A stretch of 64,000 bases of DNA from Apoda limacodes (taxonomy: Eukaryota; Arthropoda; Insecta; Lepidoptera; Limacodidae), in contig OX291543.1 in NCBI GenBank assembly GCA_946406115.1, positions 23,834,815-23,898,814 of the forward strand, given 5' to 3'. The position numbers were made by a program, and so were the translations under genes. Each line of letters begins with the position of its first letter. Position 1 is the stretch's first letter. The notes below the pieces were generated by a model. The model searched no databases. It worked only from the letters and a program-made list of their open reading frames with translations, and was not told the DNA's origin. Below are positions 1 to 13,400 of the stretch, piece after piece.

Positions 1-257
1 CATTTTTTTTAAATTGCGCAATGCTTATGCAGTACATTTTAGATAATGCACAAGATAACCAAATAATTTATGTGCAAACGTGTGCATATTTATATTTTTA
101 GAAATTGGCAGTTTTTACCTACCTGATTCAGAGGACGAAATAGGATATTTCATACCGAGTACAAAATTAATGCCTTGGAGCTTATTGGGAACTATCGCTC
201 TCGATAAAAATTTGTAATTACAGAAACTGGTGTATTTGAGACTGTCCAATAAGCTAA
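1..257. other. No recognisable feature
   Basis: AT-rich sequence with no long ORF and no repeat family that I recognise. Confidence 0.4.
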
Positions 258-690
258 CCCTTTTTAGGGTTCCGTACCCACATTACACTATTACTACGAC
301 TACGCTGTCCGTCCGTCCGTCCGTTTGTCACTAGAATGTATCTCATGAACCGTGATAGTTAGACAGTTGAAATTTTCTCAAAAGATGTATTTCTGTTGCT
401 GCTATAACAACTAATACTAATAAAACATGAGGCTCCCATACAACAAACGTGATTTTTTTGCTCGTTATTGCTCCAAATTTATAACGGCAACAGGTAGACG
501 CTTGAAATATTCACAGAATATTTAGTTGTATATTCAATTTTAAAATAAATAATTAAATTAAAATAAAATAAATGTTTCAAAGGGGCTCCCATACAACAAA
601 CGTGATTTTTTTGCCGTTTTTATAGATAATGGTACTCCCCTTCGTGCGGGAGTACGAATCGCACTTGGCTGTTTTTCTTTATTCCCATAT
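258..690 (-). repeat. Interspersed repeat R1 (copy 1)
   Basis: The copy runs from a 'gggttccgtaccc' edge through a (gtcc)n stretch, a 'catgaaccgtgatag' motif and two occurrences of 'ctcccatacaacaaacgtga' about 165 bp apart, to a 'gcacttggc' edge. The same order of motifs recurs at 18010-18450 in the same orientation and at 5551-5990 in the opposite orientation. It has no coding capacity. I recognise the family as common in Lepidoptera but cannot assign a class name. Confidence 0.75.
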
Positions 691-3600
691 TGCACCCGCC
701 GCCGAGCCAATGTGACGACACAGGCTAGTCGAAAGCGCTCGTCCACTGTCTCGAAGCCTACTTCACGATTACTTTGTCTAGACGCCTTCGATGGACGACT
801 GTATAAGTGAAATTATAGTTTAAGCTGTGCTATTAGTCTAAAAGTACTGTTCTGTAGTGTCAACTTAGCTAGATTATATATAAAATTACGCGTTTACTCA
901 TTGATGTCGACCTTGAAAATCAGTGTAATATGCATAATTCCGTTTGTCCATCCGTCTAGTTTCGTTCTGCGCCACCGCTTCTGATGATTTTGCTACAACA
1001 GAACACAATGGCCACCACCACAAGGTAGATGTTAGTGGCATTAGAATAAAAATGATTAGACACAAGGTGCTTGCTATATTTATGTGTCTATAGCATACTA
1101 TGTGTGCCCTGCGGTTTTACCTGCAATAACTATACTTATATGTGTTATACCATCTATACTGTCTTTATGCTAAAAATCAGCTCAATAACAAATAAATACG
1201 TAAAATAATAACATAGGTAGCTGCTTCATGTCAGCAGTACTGTCTGCCGATGCCGAACCGAGGGGCGTGAGGTTGATCCCGCCCATGACAAACCTTTGTG
1301 ATGAGTTTTGAGCTAAATGTTCCTGGTATAATAAAAAACATACAATCAAATTAAAAACCTCCTCATTTTTTGAAGCCGGTTAAAAATAACTGACTGATCA
1401 ATGGATTGACTGACTGAAATAGCAACGTACAGCCCAAACTACTCGGTCTGGGTTGACTTAATATTAGTACAGACGTTTCAGTTATAACGTAGGCGAGCAC
1501 TAAAAAAGAATTTTGCTAAAGGGCTCTAAGGGGGTAACATGGGGATAAGAAGTTTGTATGGCACTCTATCATTCTTAAGGCTAAATTAATAAAAATTGGT
1601 ATTTGGTCTTAAGGTTGAAAATTAAGATTTACGTGATTCACTGTTTTAGTAAAATCCGCCCAGCATAGGGTGCAAAACAGGAGATGAAAACTAAATGAGA
1701 ATTCTGATTTTAGTCTTCCACGCGGCTGAAGTTGCAGTAATAAGCAAGTACATTATAAAAATTAAGTTCTTATTGCTTAAAGAATTGCTATATTATTACG
1801 TTAGGAATACTTAGTTGACGGTTGAAACTTGCAACTACTTTCAAAACACCAGAAATTTTGATAAGGAATATAAGAAGCGAAAAATAAATCATAACAAATA
1901 GCATCACACCTAAGAGCTCGACTATTGTGAGCGGCTGACGATCCATTTCAGAACCGCGAGGCAACAATAAGGCTCATTTGTTCTAATAAACGAACACACA
2001 TAAATAAGATTCAAGTTATTCGGTCGAAGAACATAACTGAATTGAATGGCAGACTCTTGAAATCAAAGTCAAATATAAAGTAATTTTATTCAAGGTGACT
2101 AAAAAGTCAGCATATTATAATCAGTTTAGGTAAGTATTCATTTAATACGTGTTATTTACTTTACCCTTGGTTGGGAATGGTTTTACTACACTGAATTGAA
2201 CAAAATAGGAAAAGCGCAACCAACACTCTTCACTTATAAACACGCCTAGTATGTAAAAAATGTTGTTAATTTGATTGTTTTTAGTTTAGAAAAGTAATAG
2301 CAAAAAAAATTGCATTGCCTTTTGCAAATCAAAAACACACAGAGATTCAAATTGCGTGCGAATATTCGTTATATCACTATGCGCCAATGACATTTTGAGG
2401 CCCGGATTAATAGTCGTGGCTTAGACAAAGTAACATTCTAAGAGAGATACTTAGTAAGCGCAATGTAATTAAATGCAACAACGAACAATAACCGAGTCTC
2501 GTTATAATAGTCGTTGCTTAGACATAGTATTACCTATTGCTAAGACTTAAGGCTTAGCTTGAATAATGTAATAATAAACATTGTTTAGACACACACACGT
2601 TGCTAAGCATGCTCTTATGATAAACCTGAGTAACGCATTTCCTTTACTCAGGACAGTCTAAGCTAGTAATGTGTTAATATTATGTATAGTATAGTATATG
2701 TAAGTGTTCTATAGGAAAATAAGAGAGGTGCGAGGGTCGGGGGAAATAATTCTATTACATAAGTACCTACGGTACCATCGCCGGTGCGCAAGCTTATACT
2801 CGCACTCGACCGGTTTTTTGCTTTTTATGACATTTGATGCTGGCAGGTAAAGGTTACAAGCCATACAGCGTTGTCGATAAACAAAACTTGGGAGTCTTAT
2901 CAAAGTGATCATACTAGAAATAGAAATTTGAATTATTTTTTTTGTTAAAAGTGCCGCCAGGTTTTTTGCATTGCAGCATCACAATTTCGTGTTCCCCCAT
3001 GAATGACGTGACTTATTATAGATATATCGTCTGGTAGTCTAATCGAACTAAGTTTAGTGTCGTGGGCTCCCCTACTATAACTTCTTTCAACTGTGACTTT
3101 GTTTTTGTTGATAAAAAGCGTAAGTCGTTTAGATTATTATTATACAAAATTTATTGCATTAAATATCTATAACTTTAAACACTTCACCACTCAAAATGCG
3201 GTATTATCGTGTATCTATATTTACCAGTACCAATTATATAATAACTAAAGTTTTTGATAAATTAATACAATTTAAAAATTCGCCGGCAGACGTATGCCAT
3301 CCCACGTCCGACCAATCTCGTCCCATCGTTCGGACGTCGTTTTCGCTTAGCATTCTTTCTGAAATTTTCTAACTAAACTAAATACTATAGCTAGTATAAT
3401 AAAATTTGGGTGGGATTTACCTTTGACAGCAAATATCAATGTCAGCAATATCCTGAGGGCATTGTCCATCCACTCATTATAAACAAGACTGATGCACTTT
3501 CACCACACCTAGCCTCAGACTTGATACCGCAAGGCTAGCCTCAGCACCGTTACGCAAAATTCTTGTCACATGCGACTCGTTTAGTTATTGACAATTCTAA

Positions 3601-5550
3601 ATTAATTTGTTTTGTGTTCTAGCTTAAGGCGAATTCGACACAGATTATTTTACAAACTTTACTTAATAAAATATGCTTTTGTTTACAAACGTTTCACCAG
3701 TTAATCGCGTTATCATTTATCACCTTTAAATTATTAAATTAGGTTATTTATATCGTATGTATAATAAATGTATGCATCAGTAAAAACTTTTGTTTAATAC
3801 CTCACGGGGATTTTATAATGCTTTTTGAGACTTAGGAAAAAGGGGTTTGATAGAAATACCACAAGCATCGTAAAAGTGACTTATTGTTGAATAACAAAAA
3901 AATGTTGGATATATTTTATTTTTCTGCCAAGGTAAACTCGCAAAATATTTATACAATAAGCTGCTTTCTTACGTAAAATACGTGATCTTTAATATAACGT
4001 ACTTGAGCAATGGTAGGTTAATTAATGCAACATAATAATTAGTTCACCGTACACGTACCCTATACAAAAAATCTCAATATAAAATTATTTTCAGTTTTGA
4101 GAGCAAAGTTTACGTCCATCTTTATTACCGCTGCCAGCCTAAAGGAAATAAACTTTGTGTGAATAAAAATCTAAATCATATTCACCTTAAAAAATATACT
4201 AAGTGTATTTTACCTTGTCTGAAGAACTACGTGTAATTACGCATATAATTTGATTTTACATAGCTTTTGAATATTGTAAAAGAGTCAACGAGTTAAATAA
4301 ATGCTATAGGTAGGCATAGCACCTATTCCTACTATGCCAATCTTTGTAAAATATTTTAAATTTAACGTTAAAACTGCACGACTCAAAAATTTAACACAGC
4401 TGATTAGGTTGCTTGACCGCATACCTATGTGACAGGTTTCTTTTTAAAAATTTAGATCTTAAAACTGTTAAAAACATGCTTATTTATTTTATTTTAATCT
4501 ATAGTATTAAACTGTGCAGCTCATAATTCTACCGAATTCAGCAATTTTGTTTTAGAAACGAAATAATATTATAGTATACAAAATATACTTTCAATAGTAA
4601 GTAGGTCCCAAATGTTTACAGAACCCTCTAAATTGTAATTAATAGGGTTTTTTGAAAGAATCGCTAATTAATATTCTAAAAACATAAAACTATTTACTAC
4701 CAGTCACTAAATCGCATAAGATGTTCAACAACTTATTATTTACCTAATTTTACCTAAGTCACTTCTGCAATTCAACCTAGTCTTTTGCATCTCTTTGCAA
4801 ATAGAATGTCGCTTAGTTAATGAGAAACGTGATTTTCTAAGCATTAAAAGAGGAATCATGACAAATAACGGACTGTGTCCTACAATTTAACAACAGGACG
4901 ATTGTTGTCAATGTCTAACGTGACAACATCGCAATTACCTGCCTTGTGTAATAGAGAACTTGGCTGTTAGCTAGTAATCAACATGTAGCGACCACCTAAC
5001 AATAGAATAGTGACATCGCAGTAGTGACAAACAGATAGACATCTGGTGAACCTCAAAACAGTATAAGTGAGCTAAAGTACAGCTATAAAGTTTAGTTTTT
5101 CTTATTGAAGTGCGGAGCCGTGTAATTATTAATTGAGATGCAATAACCTTCAGTAATATCGTGTGACTAAAAACAATTACCAGTATGATCAACTCACGGT
5201 GAAACGAGAACGAAATTAATTGGTACCCAGATTTGCATACCTACATAAATATTCATAATAAGTACTAATTACTTGCTTATTTACGTTGAAGTGAGTAGAT
5301 AGGTAATATTTCGAGCAGGTAATTAATGCTGTTTGAGATAAGAATTCGTGATCGTTTTAGAATCCCATAGTGAAATGGCAGAAACGAAATCCTTTAAATA
5401 ACTTTGAAAAACTCGGACAGTACGCCCATTACCTCGGATATACTTACTAAAAATATTAAGGCACGGTACAATAGAAAATTGTATATTTCAAAACAAATGG
5501 TAATTTTGTTATTGATTCAGTAACACCACTCTAACCTAAGGGAAATTTAA
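691..5550. other. Intergenic AT-rich sequence, no gene seen
   Basis: About 4.9 kb without a convincing coding region; the short ORFs here have no recognisable domain. Scattered low-complexity AT tracts are present. No RNA gene or structured repeat could be supported by eye. Start exons of the downstream SLC17 gene could in principle lie here but were not recognised. Confidence 0.4.
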
Positions 5551-5990
5551 AAAATCGGCCAAGTGCGGGTCGGACTCGCGCAGGAAGGGTTTTGTACCAT
5601 TATCTATATAAACGGCTAAAAATCACGTTTGTTGTATGGAACACCTCTTAAATATGTGTTTTTTTTATTTAATTATTTATTTTTAAAGTGAATATATAAC
5701 TAAATATTCTGTAAATATTTCAAGCGTCTACCTGTTGCCGTTGTCAATATCAAGCAAAAACGAGTAATTAAATCACGTTTGTTGTATAGGAGCCCCTTAA
5801 ATAGTTATTTTATTCTGTTTTAAGTATTTGTTGTTATAGCGGCAACAGAAATACATCATCTGTAAAAAATTTCAACTGTCTAACTATCACGGTTCATGAG
5901 ATACAGCCTGATGACAGACGGCCAGACGGACGGAGAGCGAAGTCTTAGTAACAGGGCTCCGTTGGCACCCTCTAGGTAATGAATCCTAAA
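5551..5990 (+). repeat. Interspersed repeat R1 (copy 2, inverted)
   Basis: This is the reverse complement of the R1 copy at 258-690. It starts with 'cggccaagtgcgggtcggac', continues through two 'aatcacgtttgttgta' motifs and 'ctatcacggttcatgagata', and ends in the 'gacggccagacggacgg' tract. It has no ORF. Confidence 0.75.
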
Positions 5991-6022
5991 AAGAGAACTG
6001 TGAAGCTGCATGTTTTCATTTA

Positions 6023-6063
6023 TTTTGTATACCACTAAATTGGCAATTTAGTGGTATACAAAA
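6023..6063. repeat. 41-bp near-perfect palindrome
   Basis: Two 20-nt arms (left arm 'ttttgtataccactaaattg') are separated by a single g. The arm resembles the 3' tail of the neighbouring LINE family ('tataccacta...'). The palindrome abuts the LINE fragment that begins at about 6064. Confidence 0.9.
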
Positions 6064-6420
6064 AGAACTAAACATCGCTGGAGATGACAACACCAAGGAT
6101 CCCAATGCTCTTAGAGATGGAGAGGGGAGTGTTCTGGAATTGTAGGACTACAGTGAATGGGGGTTTTCTTAGCGGTGAACGCGCAGACTTGTTTCTTAGT
6201 AGGGTTGAATCGGACCAAGTTTACCCGTCCCCAGTCAGAGACCTTGGACAGTGTGCTCTCGATTTGAGACACAAGTTCAAGTCATTGATATGCAGTAGAA
6301 ACAGCGTAGGAGACAGCACAGAGTCTTGCGGGACACCAGCATTAATGTCCATGCTATCTGAGAATTCATTAAAACAAAATGCGGTAACGTTTTTCTTGCA
6401 TAGACAAAAGTCCTGGGCCT
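6064..6420 (-). mobile_element. LINE reverse transcriptase fragment (CR1/jockey-type family A)
   Basis: Read on the minus strand, this encodes 'INAGVPQDSVLSPTLFLL' followed by 'HINDL', the conserved RT block that precedes the catalytic YADD/FADD region. A later segment then reads 'LSISKSIGILGVVISSDV'. The right half of the RT is missing between these blocks (internal deletion), and the frame is broken. The first 200 bp are nearly identical to 15001-15215, another copy of the same family. It is a dead fragment; the exact clade is inferred from Lepidopteran examples. Confidence 0.8.
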
Positions 6421-7280
6421 AGTCCTATTTTCATAATTTTAAAAATAATATAGAAAAGGTTGGTACGTTTTAGTTTTAAACAAACATTGTAAAGTTTTTT
6501 ATAGGGTACAGAAAGGCATAGAAGTCCTAGAATGTTATTTTAAAATTATGTTTTGTTTTTTTTATTGTCTGATATAGTGTCTTATTTGAATTTATTTTTA
6601 ACTTTAACTACATCATTAGAATCACCAATGTTTAGAACCCTTGACACATTTTATAAATCCCCCCCGAACGTCACCGGACGCACTTTAAAAGAGGACGGAT
6701 GAAAAGCCGTGACCTGCCATATAGTTTTGTTACAAAATTAAGAAAAAAATTAAGGATAGGTATAATTTAATAATTTAATTTTTTTTCGCACCCCATAGCG
6801 TATGATATGAGTCATGACATGCCACTTAGATCAATCTTTAAACGCCTCTTACGAGTACCTTTTTTGTCTATGTTATCTTCAAAAGTAAAAAACCTTGAAG
6901 TCTAAAAATCTTAAAATCTCCAATAATTAAGAATTATGAATACTGCCGCATGGTTTGAATGGACTAGGTTTAACAGGTTTTTCAGATATCTGCAATAATT
7001 TTCATATTACGGAACCCTAAGTTAATTCTTGTGTGATACGCACTTGGCCAGTTCTTCAATTAATTTAAGTATTCTGCAGAACATAATATACAACGTTTCT
7101 GTATCATACCTACTTACCTTGCCAAAGATAACTAACTCGTTTGGCGTATTTCTTAATCTTAAAGCCCGAAGTGGTTTGACGACTTCCAGTCTCCCAAACA
7201 GGCCAGTTTCTGAAAAGGCTTTAGTACCATGTACCACATACAAATGCTCCGCCAAATCATACAGAGTAGTATAATCGGCC
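6421..7280. other. No gene seen
   Basis: AT-rich spacer between two LINE fragments. Overlapping ORFs of about 80 codons on both strands at 7022-7274 have no recognisable domain. A short 'acgcacttggccag' scrap near 7040 resembles the R1 family edge. Confidence 0.4.
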
Positions 7281-8345
7281 TTTTTGCATAGTGTTCGTGG
7301 ACTATGAAAATACCTTCGAATCTATCGAGAACTGGGCGGTGCTACAGTCTCGTCAGCAGTGCCACATTGACTATCGGTACATCGAAGTGGTGAAGTGTTT
7401 GTACACCAGAGCCACAATGTCTGTCCGACTACAAGACCAGAACACGAAATCAATCCATCTGTAGAATGGTGTGAGACAAAGGGATGTCATTTCTCCGAAG
7501 CTGTTCAATACTGCGTTGGAAGATGTGTTTAAGCTTCTGGAGTGGAAAGGATATGGCGTCAACATAAATGGCGAGTTCATCATTCACCTTCGATTTGCCG
7601 ACAACATAGTGGTCATGGCATAATCGCTGGAAGACCTAGATACGATGCTCACAGACCAAAGCAGAATTTCCCAACAGGTTGCGTTTACAATGAAAATGGA
7701 TAAAACGAAGGTAATGTTCATTGTCGATGTCGCTCCTGTACCGGTTGTTGTTGGGAACGCTACTCTCGAAGTTATCGACGAATACTCATACCTAGGCCAA
7801 GTAGTCCAGTTAGGTAGGTCTAACTTTAATAAAGGGGTCAACCGAAGAATCCAGCTCGGTTGTGCAGCGTTCGGGAAACTACGCAACATCTTTTTGTCCA
7901 AAATACCTCAGTGCCTAAAGACGAAAGACTATAATCAATGTGTGTTGCCAGTGATGACGTATGGTAAAGTAATGTGGTCTCTTACTGTTGGCTTCTTAAA
8001 TAAGCTCAGAGTTGCTCAGCGAGCTATGGAAAGAGCTATGCTTGGTGTTTCTTTGCGCGATTAAATCCGAAATGAGGAAATTCACCGAAAAACCAAAGTT
8101 ACCGACATAGCTCAAACAGTTAGCAAGCTGAAATCGCAATTAGCAGGCGACATCGCTTGCCAAACCAATAACCGATGGGGAAGAAAGGTTCTCGAGTGGT
8201 GACTACGGATCGGAAGACGCAGCGTGGGAAGGCTTCCTACTAGGTGGACAGACGACCTGGTTAGAGCCGCAGGAAGCCGATGGACGCGAGCGGCTCAGGA
8301 CCGGCCGTTGTCGAGATATATCTTCCGGCTGAAACGAACAAACGA
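7281..8345 (+). mobile_element. RTE-type non-LTR retrotransposon, 3' fragment (inactive)
   Basis: The plus-strand translation shows the order of blocks of RTE-clade 'endonuclease-reverse transcriptase' proteins: 'VFVDYENTFESIENW', then 'DVISPKLFNTALEDVFK', the catalytic box as 'LRFADNIVVMA' (the FADD motif changed to FADN), 'MKMDKTKVMF', and the C-terminal 'PVMTYGKVMWSLT' block, ending near 8340 after 'RWTDDLVRAAGSRW'. In-frame stops occur near 7462 and 7621 and after 'LGVSLRD' at 8062. The altered catalytic aspartate and the stops mean it cannot encode active enzyme. The 5' part (endonuclease and start of RT) is absent. An uninterrupted piece of 139 codons remains at 7645-8064. Confidence 0.85.
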
Positions 8346-9035
8346 AGTGTACCTAATAAAATCTGTGGTTTAGTTGAGTATATGATGAAGTGGTGTTATT
8401 TTAACTATGTTCATACGACGCTACACGACTTGCGATAAACACACGACATAAAAACAACTACTACTACTAAGTCATTATAATAAATAATAATATATTCAAA
8501 TATATCAAGAAAGTATTTAGTAAAATAAAACTTTGATTTATCATAATAGCTAATATTAAACAGACCCTGAAACCTATAGACGCTTGCAACAGCAGCGGCC
8601 TCGAACATTATCGACCCTTTTTGAAATGTGATCAGCCTGTATTTGAAAAACCACATACTGTTATCTTTAGAGGAAACCTCGCTAGATCTAAAACATGTGT
8701 AAAGTTTTTACAAGTTCTTTTTCTGGTGACCTGCTATGACCTTGACAATACTGCGAACAACTATGCAGTACTTCTCAGCTTGGGCCGTCGTCGTGGATGA
8801 GCGCTTTTAATTGGGTCTAAGACCTGTGCTACAAACAGTTAAGTAGTGAGTTTGAGCGGCAGATAGGTGTATGGTAGTAGTGTCCTTGAGGTACGAGTAC
8901 AATTTATTCACTAATTAAGTAGTTATTAGCAATTCTAATCTATCAAAGTGTTTGAAATTGTAAATGTCTTCAAGACTTAAGAGCCAACAGTTATTTTAGG
9001 TGCGTACGTATGTGTGCATATTGTAATACCTTTAA
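8346..9035. other. No gene seen
   Basis: AT-rich sequence with no recognisable coding region or repeat, apart from a purine/pyrimidine-rich stretch with short direct 'tacta' repeats near 8460. Confidence 0.35.
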
Positions 9036-9555
9036 ACGAGCAATTCTTGTGTATATGTATATAATCTGAATCTCGGAAACGGCTTCAACGATTTTTATGA
9101 AATTCCAAAAGTGACAACTTTTAGCAGATATGTTATCTACAACTCAGAGATATATAAGGAACAATACAAAGTGTTCTAAAAATAGCTAATAGATAGTTTT
9201 ATATTTCGCTCAGTTAATTTTTTAAAATACGCTTTAAAGTGCATCGCAGGGATTGCCTTAAGTGACTTGTTTACACTACATTGTACGATGATTGTGTACA
9301 CCTTTGCGCTGAGGTAATTAAGTGTATTAAAGCGATGGTGATGTATTTAAGAAAGTACCAGGGTGACCTAGCTTTGCTCGGTTTTTTTAAAATAATCGCG
9401 TTTTTTACAAAAAAATCAACTGTATAAATTAAGTAAACTTAAACAGCAAAACCCTATCTAATTACAAAATTTCATTCAAATCGTTAGAGTCGTTTCCGAG
9501 ATACGCAAATATAGATACATACCTATACATATATCTAAATATCGATCAATCTCAG
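9036..9555. repeat. Interspersed repeat R2 remnants
   Basis: At 9036-9115 the motif series 'cgagcaattcttgtgtatat', 'aatctgaatctcggaaacgg' and 'caacgatttttatgaaatt' matches the R2 family, which is better preserved at 24605-24912 and 31414-32030. At 9355-9500 an 'agtaccagggtgacctagct' / 'tgctcgg' edge and 'tcgttagagtcgtttccgag' (an inverse version of the same phrase) suggest a second, inverted remnant. Confidence 0.6.
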
Positions 9556-9567
9556 TAGATCCATTGT

Positions 9568-9588
9568 CTAGATCCATCATGGATCTAG
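9568..9588. repeat. 21-bp palindrome
   Basis: A perfect inverted repeat with arms 'ctagatccat' and 'atggatctag' around a central c. It lies between copies of a 'cagtagat' phrase at 9554 and 9606. Function unknown. Confidence 0.8.
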
Positions 9589-10084
9589 TGAGATATTTTT
9601 TCTCAGTAGATCTTATGTACCCACATATATGTGTGAACAAGAATTTCTCGCTAAAATTTATATTCTATTAATATAAAATTTATTCCGAACAGGTTTTCAA
9701 ATACGTACACAAATCATCAAAAATAATACTGAATTAATGTGCTTATTCAAGGACATACGACTATCCGCAATCACTTCAAGATATTTAATATAGTTTGCAC
9801 GTCAGACATAGTTGCAGTTGACAAAGTTTTGGATACAGAGCTCGAGATATAATTGCATTGAAATAAGAGAGAAAGTTAGGTCAAGTTGGGACATAAGTCT
9901 TGGGGCAAAGGTGATAAATTTGGTTTTTTACAAATTTTAAGTCAAAAGGTTTAGTGCTTACCGCTTCATGACAGTATATAATGCCAACTAGGCATGTGAG
10001 TGAGCCTCAGACTAGCTGTTCCCATGAAGCACATTACGATCTATTGCTCAGGTAGTAATTAAGTAATTTATTAATTAAGTCTAA
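9589..10084. other. No gene seen
   Basis: AT-rich spacer without a recognisable gene or repeat. Confidence 0.35.
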
Positions 10085-10455
10085 GGAGAGACTTCGCCTC
10101 TCTGTGTGTCTTCTACCACTTGTATAATGGGATGTGTTCTAAGGAATAGTTCGAAATGATGCCCACGGCTACTTTCTACCATCGCACCGCTCGCTATCGG
10201 CAGAGAATTCATTCTTACACTCTAGAACCTAAAGGCCGCAGGTCAGTGCGGTTTCAGAGAAAGAGAGAGAGAACGCTTGGGTTGTGGAATGAGCTCCCTG
10301 CCAATGTTTTCTCTAAGTTATGAGATTTTTGAAGGGTGTGTAACACGAGAGTAATGTTGCACCCTGGTGTTGCAAGCGTCCATAGGCAACGGTGACCGCT
10401 TGCCATCAGGTGGACCGTAAGCTTGTTTGCCGCCTTAGTGATATAAGAAAAAAAA
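10085..10455 (+). mobile_element. LINE family A, 3' end fragment
   Basis: The plus-strand translation gives the C-terminal RT-ORF tail in broken form: 'FYHLYNGMCS', 'FEMMPTATFYHRTARYRQR', then the 'LWNELPANVF' block. The 3' UTR follows, with 'gttgcaagcgtccatagg', 'ggtgaccgcttgccatcagg' and a terminal A-rich tail at about 10442-10455. The same region appears in opposite orientation at 14341-14950. The copy is 5'-truncated, as is usual for LINE insertions. Confidence 0.85.
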
Positions 10456-13400
10456 AGCTAGATTTTACATCCAATACAATACCTCGAATACCCAACTGAT
10501 GCTGTTTTGTTAGAAGAATAGGGATTGAGACAGTGTAAAATGCCGCAGAAAGATCAGGGAGGATACATAAATATACTTTTTTGTTGATATTACTTACAAC
10601 TAGGTCGCTGGACGCGCTGCGTCTTCTGTGGATCTAGCAGGCCTAAACCCAATTTTTTTAGTTTTACAACTTTTGTTGTGAAGACATGTCAATGCCTCTT
10701 ATCGTTATGGCAGCTTTCGCAAAAAAAACCTATTAGCTTGACCGTAAAGACCTTCTATTTGAACGGTATGATATATAATCTTCGACAGGTGGAATACATT
10801 ATTTCGACCTACAAAGTCGATTCTAAATATTGGTGAAAGAATTTTTGAAATAGTATCAGTAATTTCGAAGATTATCTCCTATATCCGAACTCATAAAATT
10901 TACCTCTTTAAAAAATTAGTATTGATTATTTTTGTTATTATAAAGAGTATGTAATAGATAATAATATAAGTACACGAAATATCACTTTAACTAAAAGCAC
11001 ATAATTTGATTCCAGTATAGTTATTCCTGTTCCTTGTTGTTTCTTTTAAGTATATAAAGACTTGCCAAGCTACTGACATAACCTATTAATCGTTTTTTTT
11101 TTATTTTTATAATAAAGCTAAATAGTTTTTGACGTGACAACGTCTTATAAATTGGTTTGCCGGGTGACACTTCAAGAAACTGCGTTACGCTCCGCTCACG
11201 TTATGCGCTCACAATGAGAGCGAGTGAGAGGCACGCGGCATGGTTAGCCCGCCTAAGAGCGAGAGAGACAGACATAAAAAGTGAAAGGCACAAGTTGTCA
11301 CGATTCCGGACGGTTGTCCGACACTAATTTTTTTTTTTGTTTGTTTGAACGCGTTAATCTCTGGACGTGATTTGAAAAATTCTTTTTGTATTTTGTTGTC
11401 AAATTCTCGTCAAGGTTAAAGTTATTTAATATCACGCTACGACCCTTAGGAGCCGAGCAAAAAGAAAAATTGCCCGAGCGAGCGATACGACGGGTGTTGG
11501 CGCTCCCATTGGAAGGTCAGAACAAAGTCTGCCAGGTCAGCTAGTCTGCTAGGTCAACTAATTAGACACAAACTACATATATTCAATTTTATACAATCAA
11601 AATGCCTCCAACGAAAATTGACATGGTGTGTGGTGCATAATTACAGACACTGACAGGTTGGCCTAAGCGAGCTATGTTAAGGGCTAGACTTAGAGTTTCT
11701 TTGAAGGATATGAAGAGAAGTGATAGATGCGATAGATAAGAAATGGATCACGATTTCAATGTTATTATTCTAAGACCCTGCAGGAGAACATGCCTTTCCT
11801 TGAGAAGGAATAACTTCTGGAATTTGGCAATAGCCGGCGCATATTCTTTTTCATGCTTCGGAGGACCCTTAAAACCTGACATTAATATTTACCCATCCAC
11901 TGACTGACCATGCCTGATGTTGGTCTACTTTGCATATCATTTCCGATAGAGAGATATAGACTACTAGCTCCTCAATTAATTTTATGGTTGCGATTAACAA
12001 TTTAATTTATGTTTATAATAACATATTATTATTTTGATCAGCCGTTTTAGAAAGGAGACGTGTTAATTTATATCAGGGTTACACACAGGGTGTCATTTAT
12101 TAATAAAGGCAAGAATCGATTAAGTTATTAAAGGTTGGTTTAAATTGAAGGTGAAATATTTTGAGGTTTTGTACATACTCAGAGAATACTGCAAATGAAT
12201 CCTCTTTCAAAAGACCGCGTTGTTTGTTCATCTGTATAACAACATCTACACAAATACATCTGGGAAAGTAAGAATTAACTATTAAAGATGCTCACCTTAC
12301 CAAACATAAATATTATCCTTTTTTAATGTCATTGAGAGATGTGTTTTTCTACGTTTTTGCTCACAATCAAATACATAATATAATCACAATTGTACCTATT
12401 TTCCTTTACTGTGGCGCAAGATTCAATATTTCGTCAAATACAGTACACAATACGAACTATAACTAAATTGCGGTGTGCGTGGGATAGGTATCAAGAGATT
12501 TTTGCAAAAGTAACTTCCCTTATTTCCACCCCCGCAAAAATCTAATGTAAAACGGGCCCCACCTTGTTGTAAAGCTAAAAAATATAATACCAAAGTACTA
12601 TGATAGTTTTCCTTTCCTTCCTTCCTAGACACAGGGGCGGGGGGGTGCGTTGTTCTTTAATAAAAACATCGCTAAATCGAAAAATGGTTTCATATTATAG
12701 CTATACAACGACAACCCACACAATGGGGTAAACAAAAAAAAACATCCCCACTATACGTGTAGGGGAGCTATCCTAAATTTCTATTTTATTTTACTACTTT
12801 GTCGGATCCATGCATGCCAAATTCCATTTTATCACATCTATTCAAAAAGAGCATGTTGATTCCTCGTAAACAGGGATTGAAGCACTTTAATCTCTAGGGA
12901 CGCAAAGTTATATTGTTAGTAAATGTTCTTTTTACCAAAGAGATCGATCAAGATCGCGCGCGAACCAAATAAAAAAAATTGGGAAAAAGTAAAAACTGCG
13001 TTAAATGTATTCCGCCATTGTAAGTGTTTACTCATCTTCGTATTTATGACGATTCTTTTATGAAGAAATAGTGAGTTGTCCTCAAGCAGCGATAATGAAA
13101 TAAGTAAATGTACTATTATTATTTATAAGTTACACTTACCTCTTTTCTCATAGAATGTGATAAAAAGTAGAGTGTATCACTCGGTCGCAAAATTATTTTA
13201 GCTCGTGCGTCGTGCTTTGAATACCTCACTGCGCTCCGCTGCTACTCTAGGTCTAGTATTCCTCAAACTTCGCCGTAAATAGTAGATTGTGAACAGAGGG
13301 ATGAAAGGCACACATTTCTGACGAGATGTTTTAGCGCTTTCACGAAGTAAGACTACTAGGTTACTAAAACAAAAACGCAATATGAAGAAAGATTTTTCAG

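Noticed and set aside
7022..7274. Overlapping ORFs of 77 and 81 codons on opposite strands
   Set aside because: No domain, and the region is adjacent to degraded repeats; both frames are probably chance.
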